This document shows, in pieces, positions 7,124 to 15,200 of a DNA stretch of 28,169 bases. The notes beneath the pieces are model-generated. The model saw nothing but the letters and a program-made list of their open reading frames with translations, had not been told where the DNA came from and did no database searches. Source of the DNA: JBBQKP01 sp038326995 (GTDB lineage Bacteria; Planctomycetota; Phycisphaerae; Tepidisphaerales; Tepidisphaeraceae). The stretch is from positions 1 through 28,169 of the forward strand of contig JBBQKP010000018.1 in the NCBI GenBank assembly GCA_038326995.1, in the 5' to 3' direction. Each line of letters starts with the position of its first letter. The stretch's first letter is position 1. The translations under genes and the position numbers were made by a program.

Positions 7124-8464
7124 ATGGCGGATCGGTTTATCATCGCAAGCGTGCCCAACTTGTACGACTTCTTGTATGCCTCTGGGATCGCCTTTTCCGC
7201 GCCGGTCTGGCTGCTGATTCCTCGAGCCAGACGCAAGGTAATGGACGCCCTCCGCACGCGAACGGGCGAGACCTGCAAGGCGAGCGGTCGGGTGAATGTC
7301 ATGATTCATGCGGTCAGCGTGGGCGAGATCAACGCCGCGGGGGCGCTGATCGATAGATTGCTCGAGTCGTCGCTCGCTCGCAGCGAAACCTCACGCATTT
7401 TGCTTTCGACCACAACCAAGACCGGCCTGGACCGCGCCAAGCAACTGTACGGCCGAAATTCACGGGTCGATGTCATCCGCTTTCCGCTCGACTTTTCAAA
7501 GTCCATCGCACGCGTGCTCGATGTCGCCAGGCCCGGCGTCGTCGTGTTGATGGAGCTGGAAGTCTGGCCGAACTTTATGAAGCAGTGTGAGAAACGGCAG
7601 ATTCCCGTGATCATCGCCAACGGTCGAATCACCGCACCCAGTAGCAGCAAGTATCGGTGGCTCGGCCCGGTTTCGAAGCGGATGTTTTCGCGCGTCACGG
7701 CGTGTCTGGCGCAGGATGAAATTCATGCCTCGCGGTTTATCGCGCTTGGCGTGCCGGGCGATCGCGTGAGTGTCGCGGGAACAATGAAATTCGATTCCGC
7801 GCCGATGGCGACTGTGGTCGAAGGGGCCGACCAGCTTTACACAGATCTTGCGATCGATCCGCTGCTCGAGCCGGTGTTTGTTTGCGGCTCGACGGGGCCC
7901 GGAGAAGAGGCGATGTGCATCGACGCGTGGACGAGTTGCCGAGTCGAACATCCGGACGTGAGGCTGCTGCTCGTGCCGCGAAAGCCCGAACGCTTCGGCG
8001 AGGTCGGCAGGCTGATCGAGGCAAGCGGGCTTAGGCTCACCAGGCGAACGAATAATCGACCGGCGCGTCCGAGCGATGTCATTTTGCTCGACACCATGGG
8101 CGAACTGAGAAAAGCGTACGCACATGCGGCAGTCGTGTTTGTGGGCAGGTCACTCGTGGACCTTGGGCCGAAGCAGCACGGCAGCGACATGATCGAGGCG
8201 GCCGCGCTTGGTAAGCCCGTGATCACGGGCCCATTCACCGGCAATTTTGATGAGCCGATGCGGCTACTTCTCAAGCACGATGCCGTGGTGCAGACGGCGG
8301 ATTTGAAAGTCGTGCTTCAGCAACTCTTGGGCGACTTCGATGGTGCGAAGGCGATGGGAATCCGGGCCGCGCGCGTGGTTCGCGAGAATCGCGGCGCGAC
8401 GCAGAAGCACGTCAAGTTGATCGAAGAATTGCTGCGACAGAATAGCGCGACGGAGCACGTGTAG
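7124..8464 (+). CDS. waaA: 3-deoxy-D-manno-octulosonic acid (Kdo) transferase
   Basis: The product (446 residues) adds Kdo from CMP-Kdo to the lipid A precursor at the inner membrane, the first step of LPS core synthesis. Family marks appear in order: an N-terminal anchor region (LYDFLYASGIAFSAPVWLL), HAVSVGE (62-68) with the catalytic Glu at 68, LMELEVWPNF, AQDEIHASRFIALG, GSTGPGEE, LLVPRKPERF, LLDTMGEL, and GRSLVDLGPKQHGSDMIEAA with ALGKPVITGPFTGNF. The number of Kdo residues added cannot be read from the sequence. The frame stays open upstream to 6860, but that would cross tRNA-Arg. In-frame ATGs at 7076, 7097 and 7124 are possible, and I chose 7124 because it leads directly into the hydrophobic anchor. 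No other LPS gene adjoins it. The stop codon overlaps a REP-like repeat. Confidence 0.93.
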   Translation: MADRFIIASVPNLYDFLYASGIAFSAPVWLLIPRARRKVMDALRTRTGETCKASGRVNVMIHAVSVGEINAAGALIDRLLESSLARSETSRILLSTTTKTGLDRAKQLYGRNSRVDVIRFPLDFSKSIARVLDVARPGVVVLMELEVWPNFMKQCEKRQIPVIIANGRITAPSSSKYRWLGPVSKRMFSRVTACLAQDEIHASRFIALGVPGDRVSVAGTMKFDSAPMATVVEGADQLYTDLAIDPLLEPVFVCGSTGPGEEAMCIDAWTSCRVEHPDVRLLLVPRKPERFGEVGRLIEASGLRLTRRTNNRPARPSDVILLDTMGELRKAYAHAAVVFVGRSLVDLGPKQHGSDMIEAAALGKPVITGPFTGNFDEPMRLLLKHDAVVQTADLKVVLQQLLGDFDGAKAMGIRAARVVRENRGATQKHVKLIEELLRQNSATEHV

Positions 8465-8530
8465 CCGCCAGCTTGCTGGCGCTTGATAAGCAAGCCTGAT
8501 CCGACAAAGCCCCAGCAAGCTGGCGACTAC
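8461..8530. repeat. REP-like paired palindrome at the end of waaA
   Basis: Two 19-base arms (8461-8479 and 8512-8530) are inverted copies of each other with one mismatch. Each arm contains its own hairpin: GCCAGC-TT-GCTGGC on the left and CCAGC-AA-GCTGG on the right. The left arm begins at the second base of the final GTG codon and includes the waaA TAG stop. Nested palindromes of this type resemble REP/BIME elements; they could end transcription or protect the mRNA 3' end. No T-run follows the large hairpin. Confidence 0.75.
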
Positions 8531-8580
8531 GCGTTGGAAAGCGGTGCTTTTTGTCGTGGAAAAGTCTCAATTACTCGCAT

Positions 8581-8610
8581 CAGTTCAGCTCAACTCAGTT
8601 CAGCTCATTT
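8581..8610. repeat. 15-bp direct tandem repeat overlapping the 3' end of purE
   Basis: CAGTTCAGCTCAACT (8581-8595) is followed directly by CAGTTCAGCTCATTT (8596-8610) and then a partial third copy, CAGTTCGACG. The purE stop codon (TCA read on plus, 8605-8607) lies in the second copy, so the C-terminal codons of purE may come from a slippage event. Confidence 0.55.
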
Positions 8611-9096
8611 CAGTTCGACGGCGAGCACCTTGGCGGTTTGTGCGGCACGGAAAGCGTCGAGCTTTTGTGCGAGCGAAGCATCCGTGAGCGACAAAATCTG
8701 CACCGCAAAGAGTGCGGCATTTTTCGCCCCGGCCTCGCCGATGGCGAATGTGGCGACGGGAATTCCCGCGGGCATTTGCACGATGCTGAGCAGTGAATCA
8801 ACGCCGCGAAGAACGCGACTTTCGATGGGCACGCCCAGCACGGGCAAAGGCGTTTTGCTGGCGCACATTCCCGGAAGGTGGGCAGCACCGCCCGCACCGG
8901 CGATGATGAGGCGCAGGCCGCGCGAGTGGGCGGTAGAGGCGTATTCGAAGAGCAGATCGGGCGTGCGGTGTGCACTGACGACGCGAGACTCATGCGCGAC
9001 GCCGAACTGAGTCAGGATTTCGCTGGCGTATTTGAGCGTGGGCCAGTCGCTGTCGCTGCCCATGATGATGCCGACAAGTGGTGTGATGTTGATCAT
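8605..9096 (-). CDS. purE: N5-carboxyaminoimidazole ribonucleotide mutase
   Basis: The product (163 residues) rearranges N5-CAIR to CAIR in de novo purine synthesis. Class I PurE marks are all present: GIIMGSDSDWPTLKYA (9-24), SAHRTPD (41-47) with the catalytic His43 and the phosphate-binding residues, IAGAGGAAHLPGM (65-77), LPVLGVPIES, and VATFAIGEAGAKNAALFAVQIL. The length is normal. The start codon overlaps the stop of terC in an ATGA arrangement (9093-9096), so translation is probably coupled to terC. The usual partner purK is not in the window. Its end carries a 15-bp tandem repeat. Confidence 0.97.
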   Translation of the reverse strand: MINITPLVGIIMGSDSDWPTLKYASEILTQFGVAHESRVVSAHRTPDLLFEYASTAHSRGLRLIIAGAGGAAHLPGMCASKTPLPVLGVPIESRVLRGVDSLLSIVQMPAGIPVATFAIGEAGAKNAALFAVQILSLTDASLAQKLDAFRAAQTAKVLAVELK

Positions 9097-10121
9097 GTGA
9101 CTTCGTTGAGTTCGTTGGGCTTGGCGGCCTTGGGAAACACGAGTGAGAGAATCACCCCGCCCGCCAGTAGCATTAGTATCATTGCAAGTGTAATGAAGCT
9201 CAGGTTTTTCTCGAAGAACGGAATTTTCTCGAGGAAGTGATGCGAAAGCATCTTCACGCCTACCAGGCCCAGGATCAGAGCGAGTGCGACCTTCAGCAGG
9301 TGGAATTTATCCAATAGGCCGGCGAGTGCGAAGTACATTGAACGGAGTCCAAGGACGGCGAAAATATTGCTGGTGAAGATCAGGAGCGGATCTGTGGTGA
9401 TGCCGAAGATCGCGGGGATGGAATCGACGGCGAAGATCACGTCGGTCGCCTCGACGACGATCAGCGCCACCGCCAAGGGAGTGAGCGCCCAGGGTTTGGG
9501 AACGCCGTTGAGGATCACGTTGCGCTTGATGAACTTCTGGCCGTCGAAATCAGTGGTGACGGGAAGGTATTTGTGGACGAGACGAATGACTGTGCTTTTG
9601 CTCGGATCGGGGTCGCCCTTTGCGGTGAGCATCTTGTAGGCGGTAAAAATGAGAAACGCGCCAAAGACATAAATGATCCAGTTGAGCTGCTCAATCACGG
9701 CGGTTCCGACGGCGATGAAGATGCCGCGCATCACGATCGCGCCGATGATGCCCCAGAACAGGACGCGGTGCTGATAGATGGCGGGGATTTTGAAGTAGCC
9801 AAAGATCAGGGCGATGACGAAAATATTATCGACCGACAAGGCCCATTCGACGACATAGCCGGTGAGGTAAAGCGTGATGGCCTTGAAGCCGTCGAGTTGC
9901 GGCCTGGGATTTTCGCCCGACGAAAGCCCGATGCCCAGCCAGTGATTGTCGTAGGCGAAGTAAATGAAGACGGAGAACAGCAGCGAAGTCGCGATCCAAA
10001 CGCCCGACCACGATAGTGCTTCCTTCATGGAAACGACGTGTGCGTTGCGGTGAAATATGCCCAAGTCGAGCGCGAGAAAAAGAACGATAAGAGTGGTGAA
10101 GCCGATCCAGAACCAGATCAT
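9093..10121 (-). CDS. TerC/Alx family integral membrane protein (probable metal ion exporter)
   Basis: The product (342 residues) is a multi-pass membrane protein with eight or nine hydrophobic segments. Conserved acidic residues in the membrane are intact: D19 in LALDLGIF, E92 and D98 in EWALSVDNIFV, and E224, D227 and D233 in VVEATDVIFAVDSIPAIFG. A polar cytoplasmic loop (168-207) separates the two halves. TerC/Alx proteins are linked to manganese export, in some cases during loading of exported metalloproteins, and to tellurite resistance. The length and a C-terminus ending in a short polar tail fit the Alx type. The frame extends upstream, but the ATG at 10121 opens directly into the first helix. 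The gene stops inside the start codon of purE. A TATAAT box lies about 50 bases upstream; no room is left for a yybP-ykoY manganese riboswitch. Confidence 0.93.
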   Translation of the reverse strand: MIWFWIGFTTLIVLFLALDLGIFHRNAHVVSMKEALSWSGVWIATSLLFSVFIYFAYDNHWLGIGLSSGENPRPQLDGFKAITLYLTGYVVEWALSVDNIFVIALIFGYFKIPAIYQHRVLFWGIIGAIVMRGIFIAVGTAVIEQLNWIIYVFGAFLIFTAYKMLTAKGDPDPSKSTVIRLVHKYLPVTTDFDGQKFIKRNVILNGVPKPWALTPLAVALIVVEATDVIFAVDSIPAIFGITTDPLLIFTSNIFAVLGLRSMYFALAGLLDKFHLLKVALALILGLVGVKMLSHHFLEKIPFFEKNLSFITLAMILMLLAGGVILSLVFPKAAKPNELNEVT

Positions 10122-10172
10122 TGTGGAGGCATTAGTACTGATTTTCGGCGGAGCGTCTATCCGGTAAAGACT

Positions 10173-10178
10173 ATTATA
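10173..10178 (-). promoter_or_regulatory. Perfect -10 box for the terC-purE unit
   Basis: TATAAT is read on the minus strand from 10178 to 10173, predicting a transcript start near 10165 and a leader of about 45 bases before the terC ATG. The upstream -35 region (around TCACTT, 18-base spacing) is poor. The promoter directly abuts the stop codon (10181-10183) of the gene upstream. Confidence 0.5.
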
Positions 10179-10180
10179 GC

Positions 10181-10924
10181 TTACATGGTGGATTCGAAGT
10201 GATGCAGGGCAAGGGCGGTGCGGGTCGTGGATGATCCGACGACGATGTCGATCGCGTCGCCAATTCCGATCGGCCCGAGTCGGGTGGGCCAGAGCACGCC
10301 CAGAACGCGGCCGCCGGGCTCGGTGACGGATAGAGATTTGCACATGGGCGAAATCGCGGACGCCTGAATTGAGGCGACGCGTCCACTCATCAATGTGCCG
10401 TCGCGCCAAGTCGAGAGGATAGTGCGTCGTTTGATCCACGCGATGAGGAGCATCGGCAAACCAAGAAGGACCAAGACGCCCGGCAGCGCGAGCCGACGCG
10501 GCCATGCCAGCGGTTCGAGACGGTCGCTCCAGGTCGTCGGAGCTAATTTGCTGACGCGAAGCGGCAGGGTGTCGCCCACGCTGATGGTTTTGCCGATGGC
10601 GACACTGAGCTGGCCGGTGGTATCGACGAGGTTGTTGGATTGTCCGTTTGCGGCCGGCGTTGCGTATTGCACACGGACGCTCAGCGCGGAGGCGCGGGAT
10701 TCATTCCTTCGAAAATCCTGTCCGCTGATCTGGATGATTTTGGCGTCGATGACGTCGCTGTTTTGGATAAAGGTTCGTTCTGCGATGCCGAGCCGCGCCT
10801 GCGATACGCCCACGATCAAGCCGCCGATCAGAGTCAGGGCGGCGAGCAGAATCCAAGTCTTGGGGCCACTTTCAAACCATGAAACGCGCTTGGCGTGGGG
10901 CGTGATGGGTCGAGGTGGGGGCAT
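10181..10924 (-). CDS. DUF3592-like membrane protein
   Basis: The product has 247 residues and two membrane helices: 23-42 (TWILLAALTLIGGLIVGVSQ) and about 145-163 (LALPGVLVLLGLPMLLIAW). Between them lies a beta-rich extracytoplasmic domain containing IDAKIIQI, LSVRVQYATP and the late segment ISVGDTLPLRVSKLAPTTW. This helix-beta domain-helix plan, with a 'variable yields' strand followed by a value-like PLRVS segment, resembles DUF3592 proteins. A second beta-rich region follows in the cytoplasm (RDGTLMSGRVASIQA to the end). Function is unknown. The ATG at 10924 has no Shine-Dalgarno site. terC lies 59 bases downstream with its own -10 box. Confidence 0.75.
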   Translation of the reverse strand: MPPPRPITPHAKRVSWFESGPKTWILLAALTLIGGLIVGVSQARLGIAERTFIQNSDVIDAKIIQISGQDFRRNESRASALSVRVQYATPAANGQSNNLVDTTGQLSVAIGKTISVGDTLPLRVSKLAPTTWSDRLEPLAWPRRLALPGVLVLLGLPMLLIAWIKRRTILSTWRDGTLMSGRVASIQASAISPMCKSLSVTEPGGRVLGVLWPTRLGPIGIGDAIDIVVGSSTTRTALALHHFESTM

Positions 10925-11014
10925 GGATGGGAAGTACAGAGTTGTGGGCAGAGGCTTTGATTGCTGCTACTAATCTCTCGACGCTGAGTCAGCCACTGAC
11001 GATTGCTCTGAAAA

Positions 11015-11081
11015 GAGCCACGACCGTAGGGGAGTGGTTTTGCGAGATCGTCACCCGAACGCTCGCTCACAGTCGCGGCTC
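11015..11081. repeat. Pair of inverted REP-like units in an intergenic region
   Basis: Unit one (11015-11037) begins GAGCCACGACCGT. Unit two (11060-11081), read on the opposite strand, begins GAGCCGCGACTGT. The two agree at 16 of 22 positions, with most differences being transitions. The 22-base spacer is unrelated. The arrangement (two head-to-head units in a 215-base non-coding gap between minus-strand genes) is typical of REP/BIME-type dispersed repeats. The sequence differs from the repeat at 8461-8530. Confidence 0.5.
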
Positions 11082-11139
11082 GCCAAGGCGAAATCAAGAA
11101 TTGCAGCTGGCAGTACAATACAATCGCTCGGCGTGTTGG

Positions 11140-11586
11140 TCATTTAGAGGGCTGAGTTGAAGGCTTGGTGGAGGGCTGAGTTGAAGGCTTCGCCAGCACT
11201 TCCAGGCCGTTGGGTTCGAGGAACAGATATTCCCCTTCGATGTTCTTTCGAAGGTAAGCGCGAACGCGTTGACCCATGACAGGCGTTTCATTCTGGCCTT
11301 GCGGGCCGGTCCAGCCCCGCGGGCGATGGTCTGGCTGCCAGGCGGTGGCTTTGATGATTTTTCCGGGCTGCGACTGCCCCTTTTCGATCGTGTTGACGGT
11401 GATTTCGACTTCAAAAATGCGATCCTGCATCTGCATCGCCTTGTCGTCGATCCGCATCGCCATCTTGCTGATCTTGCCGACGACGACCAGATCGGATTCG
11501 CTCTTGAGTTCGCCGGGCGAAAGGGGCGGAATCGCAAAGAGAAACGACCCTAACAAGACGGCCGCGGCAAGGGTGAAATTCCACAT
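11140..11586 (-). CDS. Small exported protein with a Pro-Ser-Thr repeat tail, function unknown
   Basis: The product has 148 residues. The ATG at 11586 opens directly into a signal peptide (MWNFTLAAAVLLGSFLFAIP). The mature part is mostly beta-strand: DLVVVGKISKMAMRIDD, RIFEVEITVNTIEKG, GKIIKATAWQP and VRAYLRKNIEGEYLFLEPNG. The pattern of a 'flow' strand such as VVVGKI followed by paired strands suggests a small beta-barrel. The tail is a tandem eight-residue repeat, KPSTQPST then KPSTQPSK, typical of an extended wall or surface linker. An upstream open frame exists but would include the divergent promoter region. No family is recognised. It is divergent from the pseudo-receiver gene, with only 46 bases between their start codons, so they may share regulation. 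Confidence 0.65.
   Translation of the reverse strand: MWNFTLAAAVLLGSFLFAIPPLSPGELKSESDLVVVGKISKMAMRIDDKAMQMQDRIFEVEITVNTIEKGQSQPGKIIKATAWQPDHRPRGWTGPQGQNETPVMGQRVRAYLRKNIEGEYLFLEPNGLEVLAKPSTQPSTKPSTQPSK
11147..11190. repeat. 24-bp tandem repeat coding the Pro-Ser-Thr tail
   Basis: The 20 bases beginning GAGGGCTGAGTTGAAGG occur at 11147-11166 and again, unchanged, at 11171-11190, with a period of 24 bp. The period is a multiple of three, so copy-number change would lengthen or shorten the tail without a frameshift. Confidence 0.7.
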
Positions 11587-11621
11587 GTGGTTGAGATTAC
11601 CACAACGGGTGTCGAGACGCA

Positions 11622-11627
11622 TATACT
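11622..11627 (+). promoter_or_regulatory. -10 box placed for a leaderless mRNA
   Basis: TATACT (five matches of six to TATAAT) ends five bases before the ATG at 11633. A start point seven bases after the box would be at the start codon itself. No Shine-Dalgarno site is present. The -35 is poor. Confidence 0.35.
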
Positions 11628-11632
11628 CTGAC

Positions 11633-12076
11633 ATGAGCAATCTCACCAGAAATGTAAGTCCTGATCTGACCGGGCAGACACCTGCAGCAAAAGATGGTCC
11701 CAAACACATTGTGTTAGTCGGTCATTGCTCGCCGGACGCATCGTTTCTTACCATGTCCGTCACGGGCGTGCTGCGTGGGGTGAAAGTGTCACGTATCACG
11801 ACTGAGGCTCACTTGCAGACCGCGTTACGTGAGGGACAAGTCGATCTGATATTGGTCAATCGCGTGCTTGAGCCGGGAATTGACGACGAGGATGGCGTCG
11901 CATTGATCAAGCGGCTCCACTTAGTCCACCCAAAGCTCAAGTTCATGCTGGTAAGCAACTACGAAGACTCACAGCAGCACGCACAGACTGCAGGGGCTTT
12001 GATGGGATTCGGCAAGAATGACCTGCGAACGCCCGTGCTGGCAGAACGACTGAAGGCGGCGTTAATTTCCGGATGA
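11633..12076 (+). CDS. Pseudo-receiver protein (response-regulator fold without the phospho-acceptor Asp)
   Basis: The product has 147 residues. After a flexible tail of about 23 residues, the sequence follows a CheY-like receiver: HIVLVGHCSPD (25-35), a helix, VKVSRITTEAH, a helix, DLILVNRVLEPG (71-82), helix VALIKRLHLVHP, KFMLVSNYED (103-112), and GALMGFGKNDLR (121-132). In true receivers the residue at the end of the third strand is the phosphorylated Asp; here it is Asn76. The acidic pair after the first strand is also lost (HCSPD). The fourth-strand Ser108 and fifth-strand Lys128 are kept. It has no output domain, so it probably works through protein contacts rather than phosphorylation. 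No histidine kinase is nearby. The ATG at 11633 is preceded by a close -10 box. Confidence 0.8.
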   Translation: MSNLTRNVSPDLTGQTPAAKDGPKHIVLVGHCSPDASFLTMSVTGVLRGVKVSRITTEAHLQTALREGQVDLILVNRVLEPGIDDEDGVALIKRLHLVHPKLKFMLVSNYEDSQQHAQTAGALMGFGKNDLRTPVLAERLKAALISG

Positions 12077-12238
12077 ACATTTTTGATCGCGAGTAATGAC
12101 AACTCGCCCGACGCGACGATACATCGCACTGAAATCGACATTGACCCACTGAAGAATCTTGGCGCTAACGTACGTTGACTAACCGACCAGAAACATCTGT
12201 AGTCGGGAACGGCCGAACCTCGGCGTCGTCATTACCCC

Positions 12239-15200
12239 ATGCACCCCTCCGGCCACTCCATGAATAAAATGCCCCTCCGCGCCCGACCCAGCTTCTTAAG
12301 TCAATCGATCGTTGCGGCCATCGAGTCCCTGGAAAACAGGCGGTTCCTCTCGGCTCTCCCGCCGAATGTCGGGTTGCCCTTCACATTGGAGTTCGATCGA
12401 TCCGTAACCGGCGTGAGGGACAGAGACGGCACGGGCACTGGGTTTCAGCGCACACAGGGCAACCGCCTGGGCACGGAGTCCCAGCCCCAACGGATCGATA
12501 TTAGACCGACTTCGGGCATTCTGGAGGTGCAAACCATCGGCTCTCGCACGACGGGCGGGCCTTTTCAGGCTGACAACACGCTGTCCAACGGCTTACAGAG
12601 TCTGTTTGATGCGCGGACGAGGTTCACGGTGAGCACGCGAATACAGGGGCCGCTCACGCAGTTCGAAACGCCCGGACGAGAAGCGGGGATTTATATTGGA
12701 CAGACTCACGACCGGTTCGTGTCACTCACGATCGCTGGTACGGCAGACGGCCCGCGAATTCGATTCTACGCCGAGGGCACACTCGCGACCGAGTTCATCT
12801 TGCCCAGGGGTCCCCTTGGACAAAGAGCCGCGGTGTCGGGTCTTTCGAGCGTGAGCCGACTCGACCTCATGCTCATCGCCAGGCCGACCGACGGCACGAT
12901 TGACGCGTATTATGGATTTGGAGGCGAATCACTCCGTCGCGTTGGCAGCACACTGCGACTTGATAATGACTTGCGCGGGCAGATATTCCGCAACCAACAA
13001 CGCGCTGGTGTGATTGCTTTTAATCGCTCGACCAGCAACCAGGTCAGAATTCGCTTCGACCGGTTTGCCATCGGTAACACCGAGCCTGACAATGTTCGAC
13101 CCGAAATCCTCGGTTCAACTCCCGCCAACGGTGCGACGGGCGTCGCGAGAGATGCCGGGATCGTTCTGCAGGTTAGAATTTTTGGTGACGGCGTCGGCGT
13201 CGACGGCGCGACTCTGACGGGCGCTACACGGATCGTTCGGGTTTCTGATAACAATGTCATCACAGGTACCGCCAACACCTCGGGCGGAGGCGATACATTC
13301 GTCTTCACGCCCAGCCAGATTCTTCAGGCCAATACTCAATACCGCTTTGAAGTCGGCTCGACCGCACGCGATACAGCCGGTAACGCGTTTCTTCCATTCA
13401 CCACCACGTTCAGGACAGGCACGACGACCAATCAAAATTTCAGCATCAACTGGGAACAACTCTCCAGCGGAAGCTGGACCACCGACAGGCGGTTTTCCCA
13501 CGTCGCCATAGGTCCGGACAATCGGTTCTACGCCAGCGACCTCGACGGCTTCATCTACCGCGCCAGCATCAATGCCGACGGTACGCTTGCGAGCCCGACG
13601 ATCATCGACACCATCCGAGACAACAACGGCGGCGTGGCACGTTTCATCTCCGGGTTTGCGTTTGATCCAAGGTCGACCAATAACAACGTAACCCTTTGGG
13701 TTAATCATACCGAATTCAATCAGGACAACACCTCCACCGGCACGAATTTCACCAGCAGACTTTCGCGTCTCTCGGGCTCTGTCTTACAGACTTATGCTGA
13801 CGCTTTAGTCAATCTTCCTCGCAGTACAAGAGACCACGTTCCCGGTGTTCCGGTATTTGGTCCCGATGGCAACCTGTACTTCGGGATCGGTTCGATGAGC
13901 AGTGAAGGTGCGAGCGACGCGATTTGGGCGAATCGAAATGAGTCGCTTCTAACCGCGGCGATCGTGAGACTTGATATCAGCGACATCGAAACACGCATGT
14001 TAAGTGCCGGTGCACTGGATGTCCGCACAATCGACGTGGGCGGGTCGTACGATCCATTCGCCAGCAACGCGCCGCTCACGCTTTATGCGACGGGCATCCG
14101 CAATGCGTTTCAGGTGTACTGGTCAGACGGCAGGCTTTATGCCGCGGGCAACCGTAGCGGCACGGGCGGAAACACCCCCGGCACCCCCGTCGACATCAAC
14201 TCCAATCCGGTCCGAAATCGCCGAATCGATTTCGATACCGACGGCCCCTACAACGGTGGAACGATTCCCGCACTCTCAGGAATCAACAACGCCGCCAACA
14301 CTCCCGACCCCCTCATCGTCGTTCAAGAGGGAAGATATTACGGGCATCCCAATCCGTCCCGTGCGGAATACGTCGCGTACGGCGGCAATCCCACGAGCGG
14401 CGTCGATCCCAACGAAGTGCCTCAATACCCTGTCGGTACACAGCCTGATCGAAACTTTGCGGTACAAGCCCTGGATTTTACGGTCAGCACTTCGCCTAAC
14501 GCGACAATCAGGTATCAAAATACCGACGCGTTCGGCGGACAACTTGCTGGAAAGCTCATCGTCGGGCGATTTAGTTCGGGTAAAGATCTCGTCGCCGTTA
14601 CGCTCGATGGCTCAGGAAATCCGACCGGGTTTCAGTCCATTACGCCGCGCAGTTTTAATTTCGACGGCCCGCTTAGCGTCGTGGAAAATCCGGCCAACGG
14701 CAATCTCTATGTCGTGGACATGCGACGCGAGTCCAGCGACCCTGACCTGCAATTTAGGGGCAGAATCTGGCTTCTTCGCCCGATTAGTAGTCCCGGGCTG
14801 GTTGCGGCATCGGTGAGGACTACCCCGGCGTCTGTTTCACCTGCATCTGTAGCGCCAACTTTCACTGTCTCATCAAGACAGCTTTCATTCACCGATGTCG
14901 CGGGCTCGAGCGAGAGCCGGACGCAGCAAATCACGGTCACCAACTCTGGTCGTTCATCCATTTCGCTGGCCGGAAGTGCAGTGCGGCTGACGGGCAGCAA
15001 TGCAAGCAACTTTCGCATCGTCAGCCGCTCCGCGTCGATCGCCGCGGGCAGGACCGGACGCATCATCATCGCCTTCGACGCGCCGGTCGGTGCGTCGACC
15101 AACGGCATTCAAACCGCCACCCTCGTCGTCAGGCCCTCAGGCGCCTCCTCCAACACCAACATTCAGCTTCGCGGCCTGCCCACCGCAGGTACGCGCGGCA

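Noticed and set aside
10122..10172. yybP-ykoY manganese riboswitch ahead of terC
   Set aside because: The predicted leader is only about 45 bases, far too short for this riboswitch, and no matching stem is seen.
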